64,000 nucleotides of DNA, taken from the NCBI GenBank assembly GCA_009760855.2, contig WPIO01000022.1, positions 3,968,501 through 4,032,500 on the forward strand, in the 5' to 3' direction. Below, piece after piece: positions 21,801 to 42,425 of this stretch (the stretch's first letter is position 1; every line of letters begins with the position of its first letter). The position numbers were made by a program, and so were the translations under genes. This DNA comes from Cristatella mucedo. Taxonomy: Eukaryota; Bryozoa; Phylactolaemata; Cristatellidae. Under the pieces are notes generated by a model. The model was not told the DNA's origin. It saw only the letters and a list, made by a program, of their open reading frames with translations, and did no database searches.

Positions 21801-24377
21801 GTGGTGTGCTAGCTATAATGAAGATCTGCAACCAATAATAATAATTATAATAATAATAATGCACTTGATAAAGCGCCCTCAGAGAACTCAATCTCTCTCT
21901 CTCTTTCTCTAGGCGCTTTACATTTGCTGCAAAGTGAAATGCAATTGAGCATTAATTTGATCGCTATCACTTATAGGTACGAGTCATCATCCAACACCGA
22001 GAGAGGCCTATTATGCTTTGCAAATGTAACATCTTCGTCGGGCATATAGGGAGCAAATATGAAGTACTGTAATGTAATGTATCTCCATCTATAACTTCAC
22101 GAAGCCACACAGACTATGTGGGTGTCACACAAGAGAGTTTTCTATAGTGCACGCAAAGCATCAGCGGCTTTCGGTATACATTCAATTGCCAACAGCCAAC
22201 AGACTTTATCTCTTGCAAACAGGGGAAAGTGAGAAGCTTAGCTGAGGCAGGAGGGCAGTTTAGGGAGTGATTAGCATGGAAGAAGTAGCTCCGGGCGGCT
22301 GGAAATGATGTGCTAAAGTCGGCAGCATGTGAGCAAATGTCGTTGCCTAAGAATAGTGGAAGCGAATTCAACAGTCTAGGACCTGCAGAGCAAAAGCTTC
22401 TGTCACTAGCGGTCTTTAAAAGTAGGCATAGAAGTGCTAATTTATTGTCCACAGGAGACCTAAGAGCACGAAGAGGCCGAAACTGGTGCAGCAGTCCAAC
22501 AGGTTAGGAAAAACGGTGAACAAAACAAGCAGCAAACAACAACAAGACATTGAACGTGAGTGATGCCTCACTTTTAATGCCTAAGCCCCCATTTTTTTCT
22601 TTTCCATATTCGTGCATGTTTTCCGAAAACGCTTGAGTGGAGTAGCCCATTACTATTTGAGAACTGCAACAATTAGTCGTCCAGTTACTTGCCGAGGAGA
22701 TGGGTGCTAGCTGGGTAGCAGATGCACCAGAATCTGGGCTGTCAACACTGAGGAAAGTTACTATGTATGCAAGAAAAGATGGCACCACTTCTAGGATAAC
22801 TTTAGTGAGTTTAGTTGAGGTGCATGAATATTGCTGTGACCAAATTGACCACGAACGAAGAATAAGAATGAGATACGAGTCTAATAAAGTTTACGTTCCA
22901 AATCGGAGAGCATGTACTGAGCTCCTTAAGCTGACAAGATTAAGTTATTTTGGTCTTGTCTTCTCCAGGGATGATCTTCAGCGCTCCGACATAATTACAT
23001 AGTACGTAAATATGGCTGCTCGAATCGTCCGTGTCTGATCCTTTCTCCTCGATGTCATGTGGTAGTCTGGTCTCATCGAGGAGCCCCAATTACATGTGAA
23101 GTTCTATAGGGTTCTGTTCTCGGCCCAGTGCTGCTATCCATTGATGCAGTCAGTGCCTCTGAAGAGGGTAATACATGCTAACGGCATCGGCTATAACTTC
23201 TATACAGACGACGTCTGGCTGTACTAATAAGTCAAGTACTCTGTACACGAAGTAGTGATTCAGCAATGCACTGAATGCCTGGAATGCCTGCCTTGCACAC
23301 ATGCGGCTGGCCCTGGATGTTGGCCAATGCCTTTAACCTCAATGCTGATTAAATACAACACAACTTCATCATACGAAACCAAAATGCACGGCTGGAACAA
23401 GTGACGCTGAACTACCAATTGGAAGCAGATGCATGGCTATCGTTGAGAGCTCGCAATTTAGATCTTGTAATTGGTAATCGATTTCTGCTTAAGAGCTTTA
23501 GCCGAAAGACCAACTAGTTATCACGTTCAATGCACGTGATGGATTTGGTAACAACTGTCACCATGGCTGACAATACAGCAATTACTCGCTCCCTGGTTCT
23601 ACTGATGCAAAAATGCTGTTGTTTGAATAAAAGAAAATCAATAGCCTCTCTCTTCCTTTGCTAGGGGAGTTGCGATGCTTATTTTTTGATCGACCTCAGC
23701 AAAGACAACAACTTCCTATTCGACGCACAAGGTACGCCACGGCTGGGCTCCTTTATACATAGCCAGATTACTGAAAAAGTTCCAGAATGATCGTGCTATC
23801 AGTTCAATTCTCAGGAAAATAAATTATATGTTCTCCCTGCCTTCACTGAAAGACTCATGGTAACCTAAACTTATACTCCGCGGGTTATAGACGGTGCAAG
23901 CGACTTTCACGACTCTCACGTGCTAAGAAATCTGGGCACAAAGTATGGCCGTATAGTTCTGCAAACTCATTGCTATTTGCTCCATCGGCCGCTCACCCGA
24001 TTCATGTGTGGTTTACGCTTTTCTTAGTTTTGCGATTAATTCGATTGGCTATCGAATGCGCACCAAACGCTGCCGAGGCTTTGAGCGAGCTGCTGTAGAA
24101 AAATCTCAAGCGCAGAAAACGCTTAAATTTAAGCAGTTATGTCTTCGCTTAGCGCTTTCGCGAAAGCATAGATAAAGTCTAGCTCGTACACATGGTTTAG
24201 CGTAACAAAGAGCATTCGCTGAACGATAAAGCAACTCCAGCTCTATCTGGATGAACAGATTGGCGCCTAATGGGCTGAACGCATGTATCGAGTGGAGGCG
24301 GTGGGTACCATTAATGCCGTGCAACTTACATTTTCCATAACAGGATCAGAATATAAGCCGAAGCCGTCCGAGCTCAT
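787..24377 (-). CDS. CCDC78: CCDC78-like coiled-coil protein, gene span (at least nine exons)
   Basis: Nine minus-strand exons join in frame: seven in phase 0, then phase-2 junctions at 1477/1144 and after 787. The joined product is about 480 residues, almost all charged heptad-like coiled coil. The recognition rests on exon 1477-1685, whose ending VVRQHEELLVAYR and preceding ALHRLREEQLSEAAR match the conserved region of vertebrate CCDC78 (HRSREQQLARAAR, RRHEELLVAYR as I recall it). The upstream ISKNEELSLEIVNL resembles that protein's N-terminal DUF4472-type region. CCDC78 is known in vertebrates as a centriole/deuterosome-associated protein of multiciliated cells. The role here is inferred from family only. 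The first exon is the least certain, additional small exons may be missed in the long introns, and the stop codon is not located. The gene is head-to-head with the FBXL6-like gene. Confidence 0.82.
988..1144 (-). CDS. CCDC78: CCDC78-like exon, proline-containing linker and coiled coil
   Basis: Acceptor CACTGCTTCAG; the first base completes the phase-2 codon of the previous exon as CGC. It encodes ELQSEVESRGLVLPVRLIPE, PYQLQFSDPDLQTRQEKEIQ and RLDSELRRLKEQ, donor CAG|GTCTGT, phase 0. The phase match to 1477-1685 supports the join. Confidence 0.8.
1477..1685 (-). CDS. CCDC78: CCDC78-like exon with the diagnostic EELLVAYR motif
   Basis: Acceptor CTCGGTCTGCAG, then SHVDSAYGIVAGGDNSKADE, MAQYINRMLKDVKALHRLRE, EQLSEAARQSNARVEGVVRQ and HEELLVAYR. 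Donor TACCG|GTGATG, phase 2. This exon gives the family assignment: order and spacing of LREEQL, AAR and RQHEELLVAYR match vertebrate CCDC78. Confidence 0.85.
1796..2275 (+). mobile_element. LINE family A (CR1/L2-like), 5'-truncated copy
   Basis: The frame near 1850-1975 reads ECSLSETNGLPIPRIDRKSF, GDRAFSWYAPKAWNS, the C-terminal end of a LINE reverse transcriptase polyprotein. A 3' UTR follows, and then the conserved tail CCTAGAAAGAGATTGAGTTC, GAGAGCGCTTTATAAAG and ATT repeats. It has no start and lies in a CCDC78 intron. Confidence 0.8.
2276..3748. other. CCDC78 intron, no feature recognised
   Basis: AT-rich sequence with only short chance frames on either strand. No repeat family defined elsewhere in the window was recognised here. 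Confidence 0.5.
3749..3874 (-). CDS. CCDC78: CCDC78-like coiled-coil exon
   Basis: Acceptor ATATGCCTTGCAG, then 42 codons: RLITTSGENRELKTANNHLQ followed by HKLKNINNDFGQRLARYVRD and IA. Strong donor GCG|GTAAGTG, phase 0. The pattern parallels the [20 protein letters not shown] segment that precedes the conserved motif in vertebrate CCDC78. Confidence 0.78.
4115..4156. repeat. inverted repeat (hairpin), 15-bp arms with one mismatch
   Basis: The arms AAGGGTCGTGTCGGG (4115-4129) and CCCAACACGACCCTT (4142-4156) are reverse complements except for one base, around a 12-bp loop. It sits in an intron of the CCDC78-like gene. Function unknown; it could be part of a short DNA transposon. Confidence 0.75.
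4160..6270. other. CCDC78 intron, mostly unassigned
   Basis: Apart from the LINE A tail at 5330-5470 and a short palindrome built on CGCCTAGGCGGC near 5209-5240, I see no supported feature. Confidence 0.5.
5330..5470 (-). mobile_element. LINE family A 3' tail fragment
   Basis: Reads on the minus strand as GTAAAGCGCCTAGAGAGAGA, then AGTTCTCTGAGGGCGCTTTA, TCAAGTG and AATAAT/ATT repeats. Only the terminal part is present, as expected from 5' truncation during target-primed reverse transcription. Confidence 0.8.
6275..6425 (+). repeat. degenerate SINE family 2 copy
   Basis: A tRNA-like head (GCTGATTAAGGCGCTCGCC, then GACCGAGGTCACGGGG) is followed by TAGAGTTCTCTTACGGCGCT and ATACAATTGAATTG, the SINE 2 end also seen at 60323 and 63018. 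It is strongly diverged. Confidence 0.45.
6666..6773 (-). CDS. CCDC78: CCDC78-like coiled-coil exon
   Basis: Acceptor GCGGCAG at 6774, or CCTCAAG two codons earlier, also in phase. It encodes VDLERNSNCRDAVNEELLSA followed by KTQAMQQQSHISKLTA and ends at donor GCC|GTAAGT. 36 codons, phase 0. Confidence 0.72.
8358..8452 (+). mobile_element. LINE family A 3' tail fragment
   Basis: TGCAGTAAATGCAAAGTGCC, then TAGAGATAGATTGAGTTCTC, TGAGGGCACTATATAAAATG and ATT repeats. It is a diverged terminal fragment. Confidence 0.75.
12113..13145 (-). mobile_element. LINE family A (CR1/L2-like), longest copy in the window
   Basis: A 253-codon minus-strand frame (13111-12350) begins MAANFLKLNDDKTDLLVMSK and contains NLGVMFQSDLSLDDHI, AFVTSRLDFCNSLLAGLP, LQLVQNSAAKLVCRE and PLLADLHWLPVQQRIDFKV. 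This is the thumb and C-terminal region of non-LTR retrotransposon reverse transcriptases (CR1/L2 clade as I recall it). The catalytic YADD region upstream is missing, so the copy is 5'-truncated and inactive. The 3' UTR and tail (ending at 12113 in AATAAT repeats) match the other family A copies. It is the best reference copy for the family here, with nearly no frame damage, so it is relatively young. Confidence 0.9.
13640..13745 (-). repeat. SINE family 2, 3' fragment
   Basis: Reads on the minus strand as CACCTGAATAGATATTAGGT, TCTCTTACGGCACTGTAG, AAATGAATTATATT. The tail matches the SINE 2 end at 63018-63168. Confidence 0.55.
13762..13895 (+). repeat. tRNA-derived SINE family 1
   Basis: Head ATGGCTCACTAGGTAAGGCG, B-box GGTTCGAATCC, then the family body through GGCTCTTC. 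The 3' end is truncated. A second copy begins 70 bp downstream in the same orientation. Confidence 0.75.
13965..14130 (+). repeat. tRNA-derived SINE family 1
   Basis: TAGGTAAGGCGGTTTCTTTC, B-box GGTTCGATTCC, body GCAAGCGGTGGTGATAGCCG and 3' end GAGGCTGTTTAATCACC. It is nearly full length. Confidence 0.8.
14525..14800 (-). CDS. CCDC78: CCDC78-like exon, DUF4472-like segment plus low-complexity tail
   Basis: The best phase-0 acceptor is CTGCGAG|TCC at 14801. The exon contains ATEYRILIQISKNEELSLEI then VNLVKAKEG, which resembles the QLQISKELVDIQ region of CCDC78. An Ala/Arg/Gln-rich stretch follows, ending HILTVDGSAQ, with donor CAG|GTAGGC. 92 codons. The start could be nearer 14776 if another acceptor is used. 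Confidence 0.7.
14995..15174 (-). CDS. CCDC78: CCDC78-like coiled-coil exon
   Basis: Acceptor AACTTAG, then 60 codons starting LLAIDRELQTCKMDKQKALR, continuing EIDDLTQAAEALERARRDLA and ending in ALASDYRTE, donor GAG|GTCGGT (a weak donor). Phase 0 at both ends. The whole exon is predicted coiled coil from its hydrophobic spacing and charge. Confidence 0.75.
15590..16045 (-). mobile_element. LINE family B fragment
   Basis: On the minus strand, the RT C-terminal text around CTTCTGCTCTGCAGGTCCTA (GPRLWN-type motif) is followed by GAGATGAAGTCTATTGGCTA and the family end TGTAATGCATTACA-like repeats near 15590. The same order occurs at 20160-20690 and 22035-22510. Confidence 0.7.
16547..17035 (+). 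mobile_element. LINE family A, 5'-truncated and frameshifted
   Basis: FKSLHSLAPAYLSD at 16554 and NLKSFGDSAFSSC at 16675 are RT C-terminal motifs. A frameshift then moves the ending into another frame. The 3' UTR and tail (AAAGTGCCCAGAAAGAG... ATATTATTATTAC) follow. Confidence 0.8.
17215..17740. other. GC-rich intronic block of unclear nature
   Basis: Both strands carry 100-150-codon open frames (minus 17738-17268 and 17613-17215). A 22-bp tandem duplication (CAGCTTCCGGTCCTTCTCAG repeated) lies near 17245-17290. Splice sites around a convincing frame were not found, so I do not call an exon, although a missed CCDC78 exon here is possible. Confidence 0.3.
18568..18795 (-). CDS. CCDC78: CCDC78-like coiled-coil exon
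   Basis: Acceptor CTATCACTGCAG, then 76 codons starting AQLRRLLTRTQAKLEELQDQ and ending NNRLREEAELIKFEYQNK, donor AAG|GTGAGG. Phase 0 at both ends. The heptad-like, Gln/Glu/Leu-rich text is typical coiled coil. An internal alternative donor (CAG|GTGAGC after LEELQDQ) would shorten it to 18 codons. A 16-bp tandem repeat lies just upstream in the intron. Confidence 0.75.
18881..18950. repeat. 16-bp tandem repeat, about 4.4 copies
   Basis: The unit GATGAGATTCTGCACC starts at 18881, 18897, 18913 and 18929 with essentially no divergence, then a partial unit. It lies in the CCDC78 intron about 80 bp upstream (in gene sense) of the exon at 18568-18795. The identity of the units suggests recent expansion. 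Confidence 0.85.
19254..20868 (+). mobile_element. LINE family A copy interrupted by LINE B
   Basis: Starts at the RT catalytic region as GFHFYTDVTQLYLCFDPS, where the usual ADD has become TDV. It continues through IDDIRTWMAANFLKVNDD and, after a frameshift, NLGVMFQSDLSLDAHI, AFVTSRLDLCNSLLAG and LVCREHCSCHITPPLADLHW. The 3' UTR is split: LINE B sequence occupies about 20160-20690, after which the family A 3' UTR resumes at TGCATGCTGCCTCTAACCAC and ends with the A tail at 20868. Confidence 0.85.
20160..20690 (+). mobile_element. LINE family B fragment nested in LINE A
   Basis: Contains AVPFLHLKTVGSRRFSSAGP and RLWSSLPQFLRND, an RT C-terminal motif different from family A, and ends in GGAGATACATTACATTAC. 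It interrupts the 3' UTR of the LINE A copy after CTGACACT. The copy at 40171-40450 interrupts a different LINE A at the same internal site. Confidence 0.8.
20868..20992 (-). repeat. SINE family 2 copy
   Basis: Minus strand: GCTGGTTTGGCCCAGAGGTT, ACCAAGGTCTGATCGAGG, B-box-like GGGCTCGAGCCC, then CATATGTGAAGC and the tail. It lies exactly between two LINE A fragments. Confidence 0.7.
20995..21185 (-). mobile_element. LINE family A reverse transcriptase core fragment
   Basis: Minus strand: RGTPGLCCAWSGSFNGLYYL, SLADLIASHNLGFHFCADDT. This is the GTPQGSVLGP-to-YADD stretch of a non-LTR reverse transcriptase, with the ADD acidic pair retained but a stop right after it. Confidence 0.75.
21836..21965 (-). 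mobile_element. LINE family A 3' tail fragment
   Basis: AATAATAATGCACTTGATAA, AGCGCCCTCAGAGAACTCAA, an expanded CTCTCT run and GCGCTTTACATTTGCTGC. Antisense tail only. Confidence 0.8.
22035..22510 (-). mobile_element. LINE family B fragment
   Basis: Minus-strand frame DNKLALLCLLLKTASDRSFC, SAGPRLLNSLPLFLGNDICS is the RT C-terminus of family B. The 3' UTR ends in ATACATTACATTACAG near 22065. Confidence 0.8.
22511..23035. other. CCDC78 intron 1, unassigned
   Basis: A plus-strand 100-codon frame (22700-23002) and a shorter minus-strand frame overlap. A minus-strand segment with a TTTCCTCAG acceptor near 22745 looked exon-like but does not fit the required phase 0, so nothing is called. Confidence 0.3.
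23040..24100 (+). mobile_element. heavily decayed LINE copy (RT core to 3' end)
   Basis: Around 23095-23230 the text resembles an RT core with the catalytic motif as YTDDVWLY. From about 23720 it matches family B (CACGGCTGGGCTCCTTTATA and ATTGGCTATCGAATGCGCAC). There are many stops and frameshifts. Confidence 0.55.
24330..24377 (-). CDS. CCDC78: CCDC78-like candidate exon 1 (start codon)
   Basis: ATG at 24377-24375 opens MSSDGFGLYSDPVMEN and ends at a strong donor AAT|GTAAGT (24330/24329), phase 0. This fits the phase-0 start of the next exon. The frame is also open upstream, so the exact start could differ. It lies at the edge of the CpG-rich divergent promoter. It is assigned to CCDC78 by position, strand and phase, not by similarity. 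Confidence 0.5.
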
Positions 24378-24449
24378 AATGCTTTTCTGTGACTGTGGGT
24401 GCGAGTTCTCATTGATCAGTTTCAGGGTGGTTGACCACGTGCAGGGCAC

Positions 24450-25024
24450 TGGGGACCTTTAGTCTCCAGAAAATAGATGTTGCGCGGAAAATCTCAGGCG
24501 TTAGTCGAAGGCGTCTGGCATAAGCGAGGGAGGAACGCGACGCGCCGGGAGCTGTCCCGCCCTGAGTAGGCGTGGGCGAAAGGTCAACGCGTTACCAGGA
24601 AGAGCCAGTGTGTAGGGGTAATGAGTAAGCAAGATGCCACCGAGCGGGATCTCTAGATAGAATGCTACATGTAATTGATTCGTTCAGAGCTAAATACAAA
24701 TATATCTGGGTAATATTAAAATACGGGAAGCTTTTGAAGTATCTCAGATTCATATTATCACAGTCCGTAGACGCGTCGACGATCGGGTATATGCCTGGCC
24801 ATATCCAAACCACAGGATCCCAATTCGTGTACATCTATGTTTAAGTGATAACTCCTGAAGCACGTGAGATCTTAGTTCGCTTTAAACCAGCCTAAAGTTA
24901 AAAATAGAAGATTACCGCATGAACATATTGTATGGAAATTTGGAAATATCGATAACTACCTTGTAACCTTAGCCCAAGGTCGTTGGACTCGAAGGTCATG
25001 GCTGCGGCTTAACCAGCCTGGACC
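24450..25024. promoter_or_regulatory. putative bidirectional promoter of CCDC78-like and FBXL6-like genes
   Basis: The two genes are divergent and their candidate start codons are 647 bp apart. The part nearest CCDC78 (about 24480-24600) is CpG-rich, with runs such as GAACGCGACGCGCCGGGAGC. No TATA box is obvious at either side. This is inferred from layout and composition only. Confidence 0.5.
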
Positions 25025-38255
<13,231 letters not shown>

Positions 38256-38570
38256 AATACTGCTTTGTAAATAGCTATGGCGATGCAGACGGCCTCATTA
38301 TTGTAGGTCTCTCCATGCATATGTCCAGCTGCTGGTCAGCTCTGGTCTGTAAATGATGAAACTGCAGGCAACGTTGACAGCCACCGACGGTGTAGTGATA
38401 CGTAGTGTCAGCGTTGTAGAATGCAGTCAACGTTCAGTGAGATCTGTGTGCTTCGACGGACCCATTATTGGCTTCATTGAAATTCAGCCACTGTGTGCCA
38501 TGCACCCACTATTGTAATATGGGAATTCTCTCGCTTACGAAGGTATACAGGTGACCATATATTTTTTTTA

Positions 38571-38576
38571 AATAAA
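38571..38576 (+). terminator. putative polyadenylation signal of the FBXL6-like gene
   Basis: AATAAA about 315 nt after the stop codon, before the LINE copy at 38776. Confidence 0.5.
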
Positions 38577-38775
38577 GCTTACAACTCGGTGCATTGTAAC
38601 ATAAGAAAACACGTGCACGGCACTGTTTTGCAAAACACGTGTTCGCTGCTTTATCGTCGGTGTTCGATTCGGATACTGCCCGGTCACCAGGTCAGGCAGG
38701 TCCTCTTCAGAAAAAACGCACTGGCTTTAGTGGACATTTGCTTTGCATCAAGATTTTTTACCAAGCATGGATCTC

Positions 38776-39530
38776 AGATAATAATAATACACTTGATACG
38801 GCACCCTCAAGGAACTCAATCTCTTTCTATGCACTTCACAACTGCTGCAAAGGAAGCACGATCGAATGGCTAGTGGTAGCATGCTGAATAAACAGCATGA
38901 ATAACATGGTTAGGGGTGACATGCACAGGGTCAGCATGCAAGTGTGGCTAGTGGCAGTATGCATAAGCACATAAAGGATGAACCACGGGAACCTATTAAA
39001 TGCTGTCATAAATAGGTGCGTTTTTAGCTTTTTTTAAATATGGTCAAGTCAGGAGATGTGGTGCAAGTCGGAAGTGCGTTGCAGGCTTTGGGAGCATACA
39101 AACTGAAGGCGTGTTCTCCAAAGGATTTGAGGTTAGTACGAGGTATAGTTTAACAGATTCCGAAAAGTGGGTGGTACTATGTTTAGCCTGTTGGGGGAGT
39201 AGGCTGGAGCAAAAGAATGAACGAATCTGCAAGTGAATGACTTAACCTTGAAGTCGATACGTTTCTTGACTGGAAGCCAGTGCAGGTCGTCGAGAAGTGT
39301 TCGTGACGTTGCATCTTCGAGGCTCACGACAGACAAGCCTCGTAGCTGCCGAGTTTTGCACCAGCTGTAATTACACGAGTGCACAGGCCGGTAGACCAGC
39401 AAGCAATTAGTTGCTGAAGTTGACTTACAGATAACAAAGGAAGCATGTGGTGTCACTGAGCTTGCGACAAGCCCTACCTTGACTTTCAGCTGTGACTGCA
39501 CACTACTGCTAAAATGGATATCAAGGAGCA
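38776..39530 (-). mobile_element. LINE family A copy
   Basis: Minus-strand frames carry TLLDDLHWLPVKKRIDFKVK, RFVHSFAPAYSPNRL and, in another frame, LTSNPLENTPSVCMLPKPA, so it is frameshifted. The antisense tail (GATACGGCACCCTCAAGGAA ...) lies at 38776-38850. Confidence 0.8.
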
Positions 39531-39859
39531 ACTGCTTTAAGCCTGGAGCAGTACTTTTTTATTAAAGCTGCCCAATTGAAACAGCTCGGTACACCGGCGA
39601 TCGTGTCCAGAGCGATGCCTAACAGAACCAATTCGTTAGATGGCAAGCCTAACCGAACGGTGAGTGGTCAGACTAAGACCTTCGGCTGTTGTATGTTGAG
39701 CTCGTGTGGTGGACCTGGGGCTGCCATTACATAGCTGATTTGCAGCCAAAATGTGAGTCGTGGAGGTTATTTTATGTCACGTCTGGAATTGACATCTATT
39801 AAGTGCACACGGCATAACAAATATTAGGTAGGAGAGAGCATTGCCAGTCGTTACGAAAA

Positions 39860-40645
39860 CCTAAACGGCTACTTATGTCACTTCATTCTTTGGCTCCAGC
39901 CTATCTCTCAGATCTACTCGCTACCAGGCCAAGCATCGTACCACCCGCTTTTCGGAATCCAACAGTTTACCAATATCTCATACAAATCTCAATCCTTTGG
40001 AGACCGTGTATTTAGCTCGTATTGTCCCAAAGCCTGGAACTCACTCCCGACTTGCGTCAGAACATCCCCAGACTTGACCGCATTTAAAAAGAACTTGAAA
40101 ACGCCTATTTAGGACAGCATTTAGTGGGTCCCTGTGATTCGTCCTTCATGTGCTTATGCGTTCGGACACTGTTACGCAACGACTACTACTCTCCTACTGC
40201 CAACCATGGCACATCCTTTTCAGCGGTCCTGAGCTGCTACTTCTGTGCTACTCACTACCTCAACTGCTCTCCTGACTGCTCTGTTTCCCACTTTCTCTTT
40301 GTTGCGTGAGACGAAGTCTGTTGGCTACCGAATGCGTACCGAAAGCCGCTTAGGCTGTGAGTTCGCTATACAAAACTCCTGCGTAACACCCACATGGTCT
40401 GTATGACTTTGTGGAGTTACAGACGGAGATACATTACATTACATTACATTGCATGCTACCACTAACCACATTTGCATGCTGACCCTGTGCGTGTCACCCC
40501 TAACCATGTTATTCATGTTGTTTATCAAGCATGATATTACTCACCATTCAATTGCGTTTCTCTTTGCAGCAAATGTAAAGCGCCTAGAAGGAGATCGAGT
40601 TCTCTGAGGGCGCTTTATCAAGTGCATTATTACTATTGTTATTAT
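39860..40645 (+). mobile_element. LINE family A copy interrupted by LINE B
   Basis: CACTTCATTCTTTGGCTCCA, then FGDRVFSSYCPKAWNSLPT-type RT C-terminal text, and GGGTCCCTGTGATTCGTCCT. LINE B occupies 40171-40450; the A 3' UTR resumes at GCATGCTACCACTAACCACA and ends with the tail CCTAGAAGGAGATCGAGTTC at 40645. Confidence 0.85.
40171..40450 (+). mobile_element. LINE family B 3' fragment nested in LINE A
   Basis: Starts near ACGCAACGACTACTACTCTC, includes GACGAAGTCTGTTGGCTACC, ends GGAGATACATTACATTACAT. Inserted after CGGACACTGTT of the LINE A 3' UTR, the same internal site as at 20160 but with a different 5' truncation point. Confidence 0.8.
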
Positions 40646-40759
40646 TCCTAGCATACGTGTGCAGCAATAATAGGTATCAGAGCCGTATCGCATTAGCCAC
40701 CCTTTCTCTAAAAAAAAGTCTTCTTCTCCAGTCTGCACTGCGGCTCTCGTCTTAGGCGC

Positions 40760-41380
40760 GCGTGAATTGCCTTTTTTTGGAGCTGCTGCTCAGCTCAAAG
40801 CCGCACAGCTCTCTCTGGCTTTCCATGCGCGCTCCAGCCGCGGAGATAAAGGGCGCTAGCTGGCAGCCAGCGAAGCTGTGGGCCGTGGCCTCGGTCGCTG
40901 CTGCGGCTTGTGGTGATTTCTTCGAATGGATGGATGGCTGGCGGGGATGGTGCTGTGGGGGAAAACATCCAGCCTGTGGGCAGCCGCTCCCATGTCGTGC
41001 GACGGTTTCAGGTACCCTCAGGCTGCATCTACTGATACCGCGCATGCATCGAGCCGGGTCCTCTCTGGCCGCCGGCGATGGCGTCGCAGTGCTGCGCCCC
41101 TCGCCTGGCCGCCTATGCTCTTTAAACGGCTTCTTCTGCTTGTCAGGTAGGCTGGGGCGCGTGCCGCGGCAGTGGATACGGCTTTTCTTTCGTCGGCTGC
41201 GTTTGCTGTTGCACCCAGTCCGGGTCCCACGCCACCGGCACCGCAGCTGCACGCAGCCGATCGCTTTCTTTGTTCGTTTCAAATGCTGCCGCGAAGTGAA
41301 TCCTTGGCTTTAAACTACTGTATATGGAAGGCGGCTGCCGCCCGCGCGCGGACGGACGAGATAGCCGAAGCTGCATGTCC
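40760..41380. other. CpG-rich block, possible promoter/first exon
   Basis: High GC with many CpG; open frames of 176-183 codons overlap on both strands and show no recognisable domain. On the plus strand a short frame MLFKRLLLLVR ends at TCAG|GTAGGC (about 41147), which could be a first exon. No downstream partner was found. Confidence 0.35.
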
Positions 41381-41810
41381 TATACCTTTCGCTAGATGAA
41401 CGCATCGGCTCCTCAGTCAGGTCCGTCAAATTTCAGCTATTCAATATTGCAAATAAAGTTGCTAAGATAAAGATACCACACGGGCGAACTGGTCGTCCAA
41501 TGCGTATGCGACAACCTGTTTACTTTGGGCAGAATATCAGATTCGTTCGAGGTTTCATCACTCACTTTTTAGGCTCCTTCGCCTCTTACTACATGCATGC
41601 CTGCCAGAGCTATCTAGTAGCATCCACACTGTGCCTAACGGCAAAGCCAGATAATTTCAAAATATTCTTGTCCTTACTGCGGATGCAAATTTTTGTGGAT
41701 CGATGGCTATTTTCTACTTCGTTTAGATATCGGTAGACTAGGAAAAACACTTTGCACCTCAGGACAAAAATTTGAAATCTTATTTTCTAGAGATATCTCT
41801 CATCTTCCTT

Positions 41811-41898
41811 TATAGTATACATATACATAGAGTGCCCTGAAAGAGACTGTTGAGTTCTCTTAGGGTGGTTTTCTTAATTGCTGTTTTTATTACTGCTA
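41811..41898 (+). mobile_element. diverged LINE family A tail
   Basis: AGAGTGCCCTGAAAGAGACT, GTTGAGTTCTCTTAGGGTGG, then T-rich end with ATTAC. Confidence 0.55.
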
Positions 41899-42128
41899 CC
41901 TCATCCCTGCTCGACGTCCGCGAGGCGAAGCGAATGAGCTGCAGTGGTAGCAGCCGCGTTTGGGTCGCTATCCCTGCGTAAAAAACCTTGCACGATGTTT
42001 GACCTACCGAAGCCGATTTCGAAGCGGAATCTTATTATTTGAACTAGACGGGTCAGTACAGAATCTCCGTTTTAACACTCGCTGTCGCGTGCCGGCGCAG
42101 CATCTCATTTGTCGCAGGGGGTGACACG

Positions 42129-42170
42129 GAGCTGAACAAACTCATACCCTGAGACAGATGATATGCTATC

Positions 42171-42211
<41 letters not shown>

Positions 42212-42306
42212 TATATATTCGCAGGCGAGCTGAACAAACTCATACCCTGAGACAGATGATATGCTATCATTATATATATATATATATACATTATATATTC
42301 GCAGGC
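42129..42306. repeat. 98-bp tandem duplication containing TA repeats
   Basis: GAGCTGAACAAACTCATACC starts at 42129 and again at 42227. Each copy runs through a TA microsatellite to ATTATATATTCGCAGGC. Copies differ mainly in TA repeat number, so the duplication is recent. Confidence 0.9.
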
Positions 42307-42309
42307 TCA

Positions 42310-42425
42310 ATACTCTCTTGCCCTTGAGTATAGGCACTAGGGGCCCGTCGCTCGGACTTCCATACCCTAGTCGTTGGTTCGAATCCGGCAGCGGGCAATC
42401 CTTTATTGCCAGCTGCAATTTTTTG
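42310..42425 (+). repeat. diverged tRNA-derived SINE
   Basis: CACTAGGGGCCCGTCGCTCG, B-box GGTTCGAATCC, then GGGCAATCCTTTATTGCC, as in SINE family 1. The 3' half is not recognisable. Confidence 0.55.

Noticed and set aside
22580-22788. Minus-strand CCDC78 exon with acceptor TTTCCTCAG and a GC donor
   Set aside because: The reading phase does not fit the phase-0 neighbours and the donor is non-canonical.
40752-41282. Long open frames on both strands in the CpG-rich block
   Set aside because: Equal openness on both strands, low-complexity products and no recognised domain; explained by GC content.
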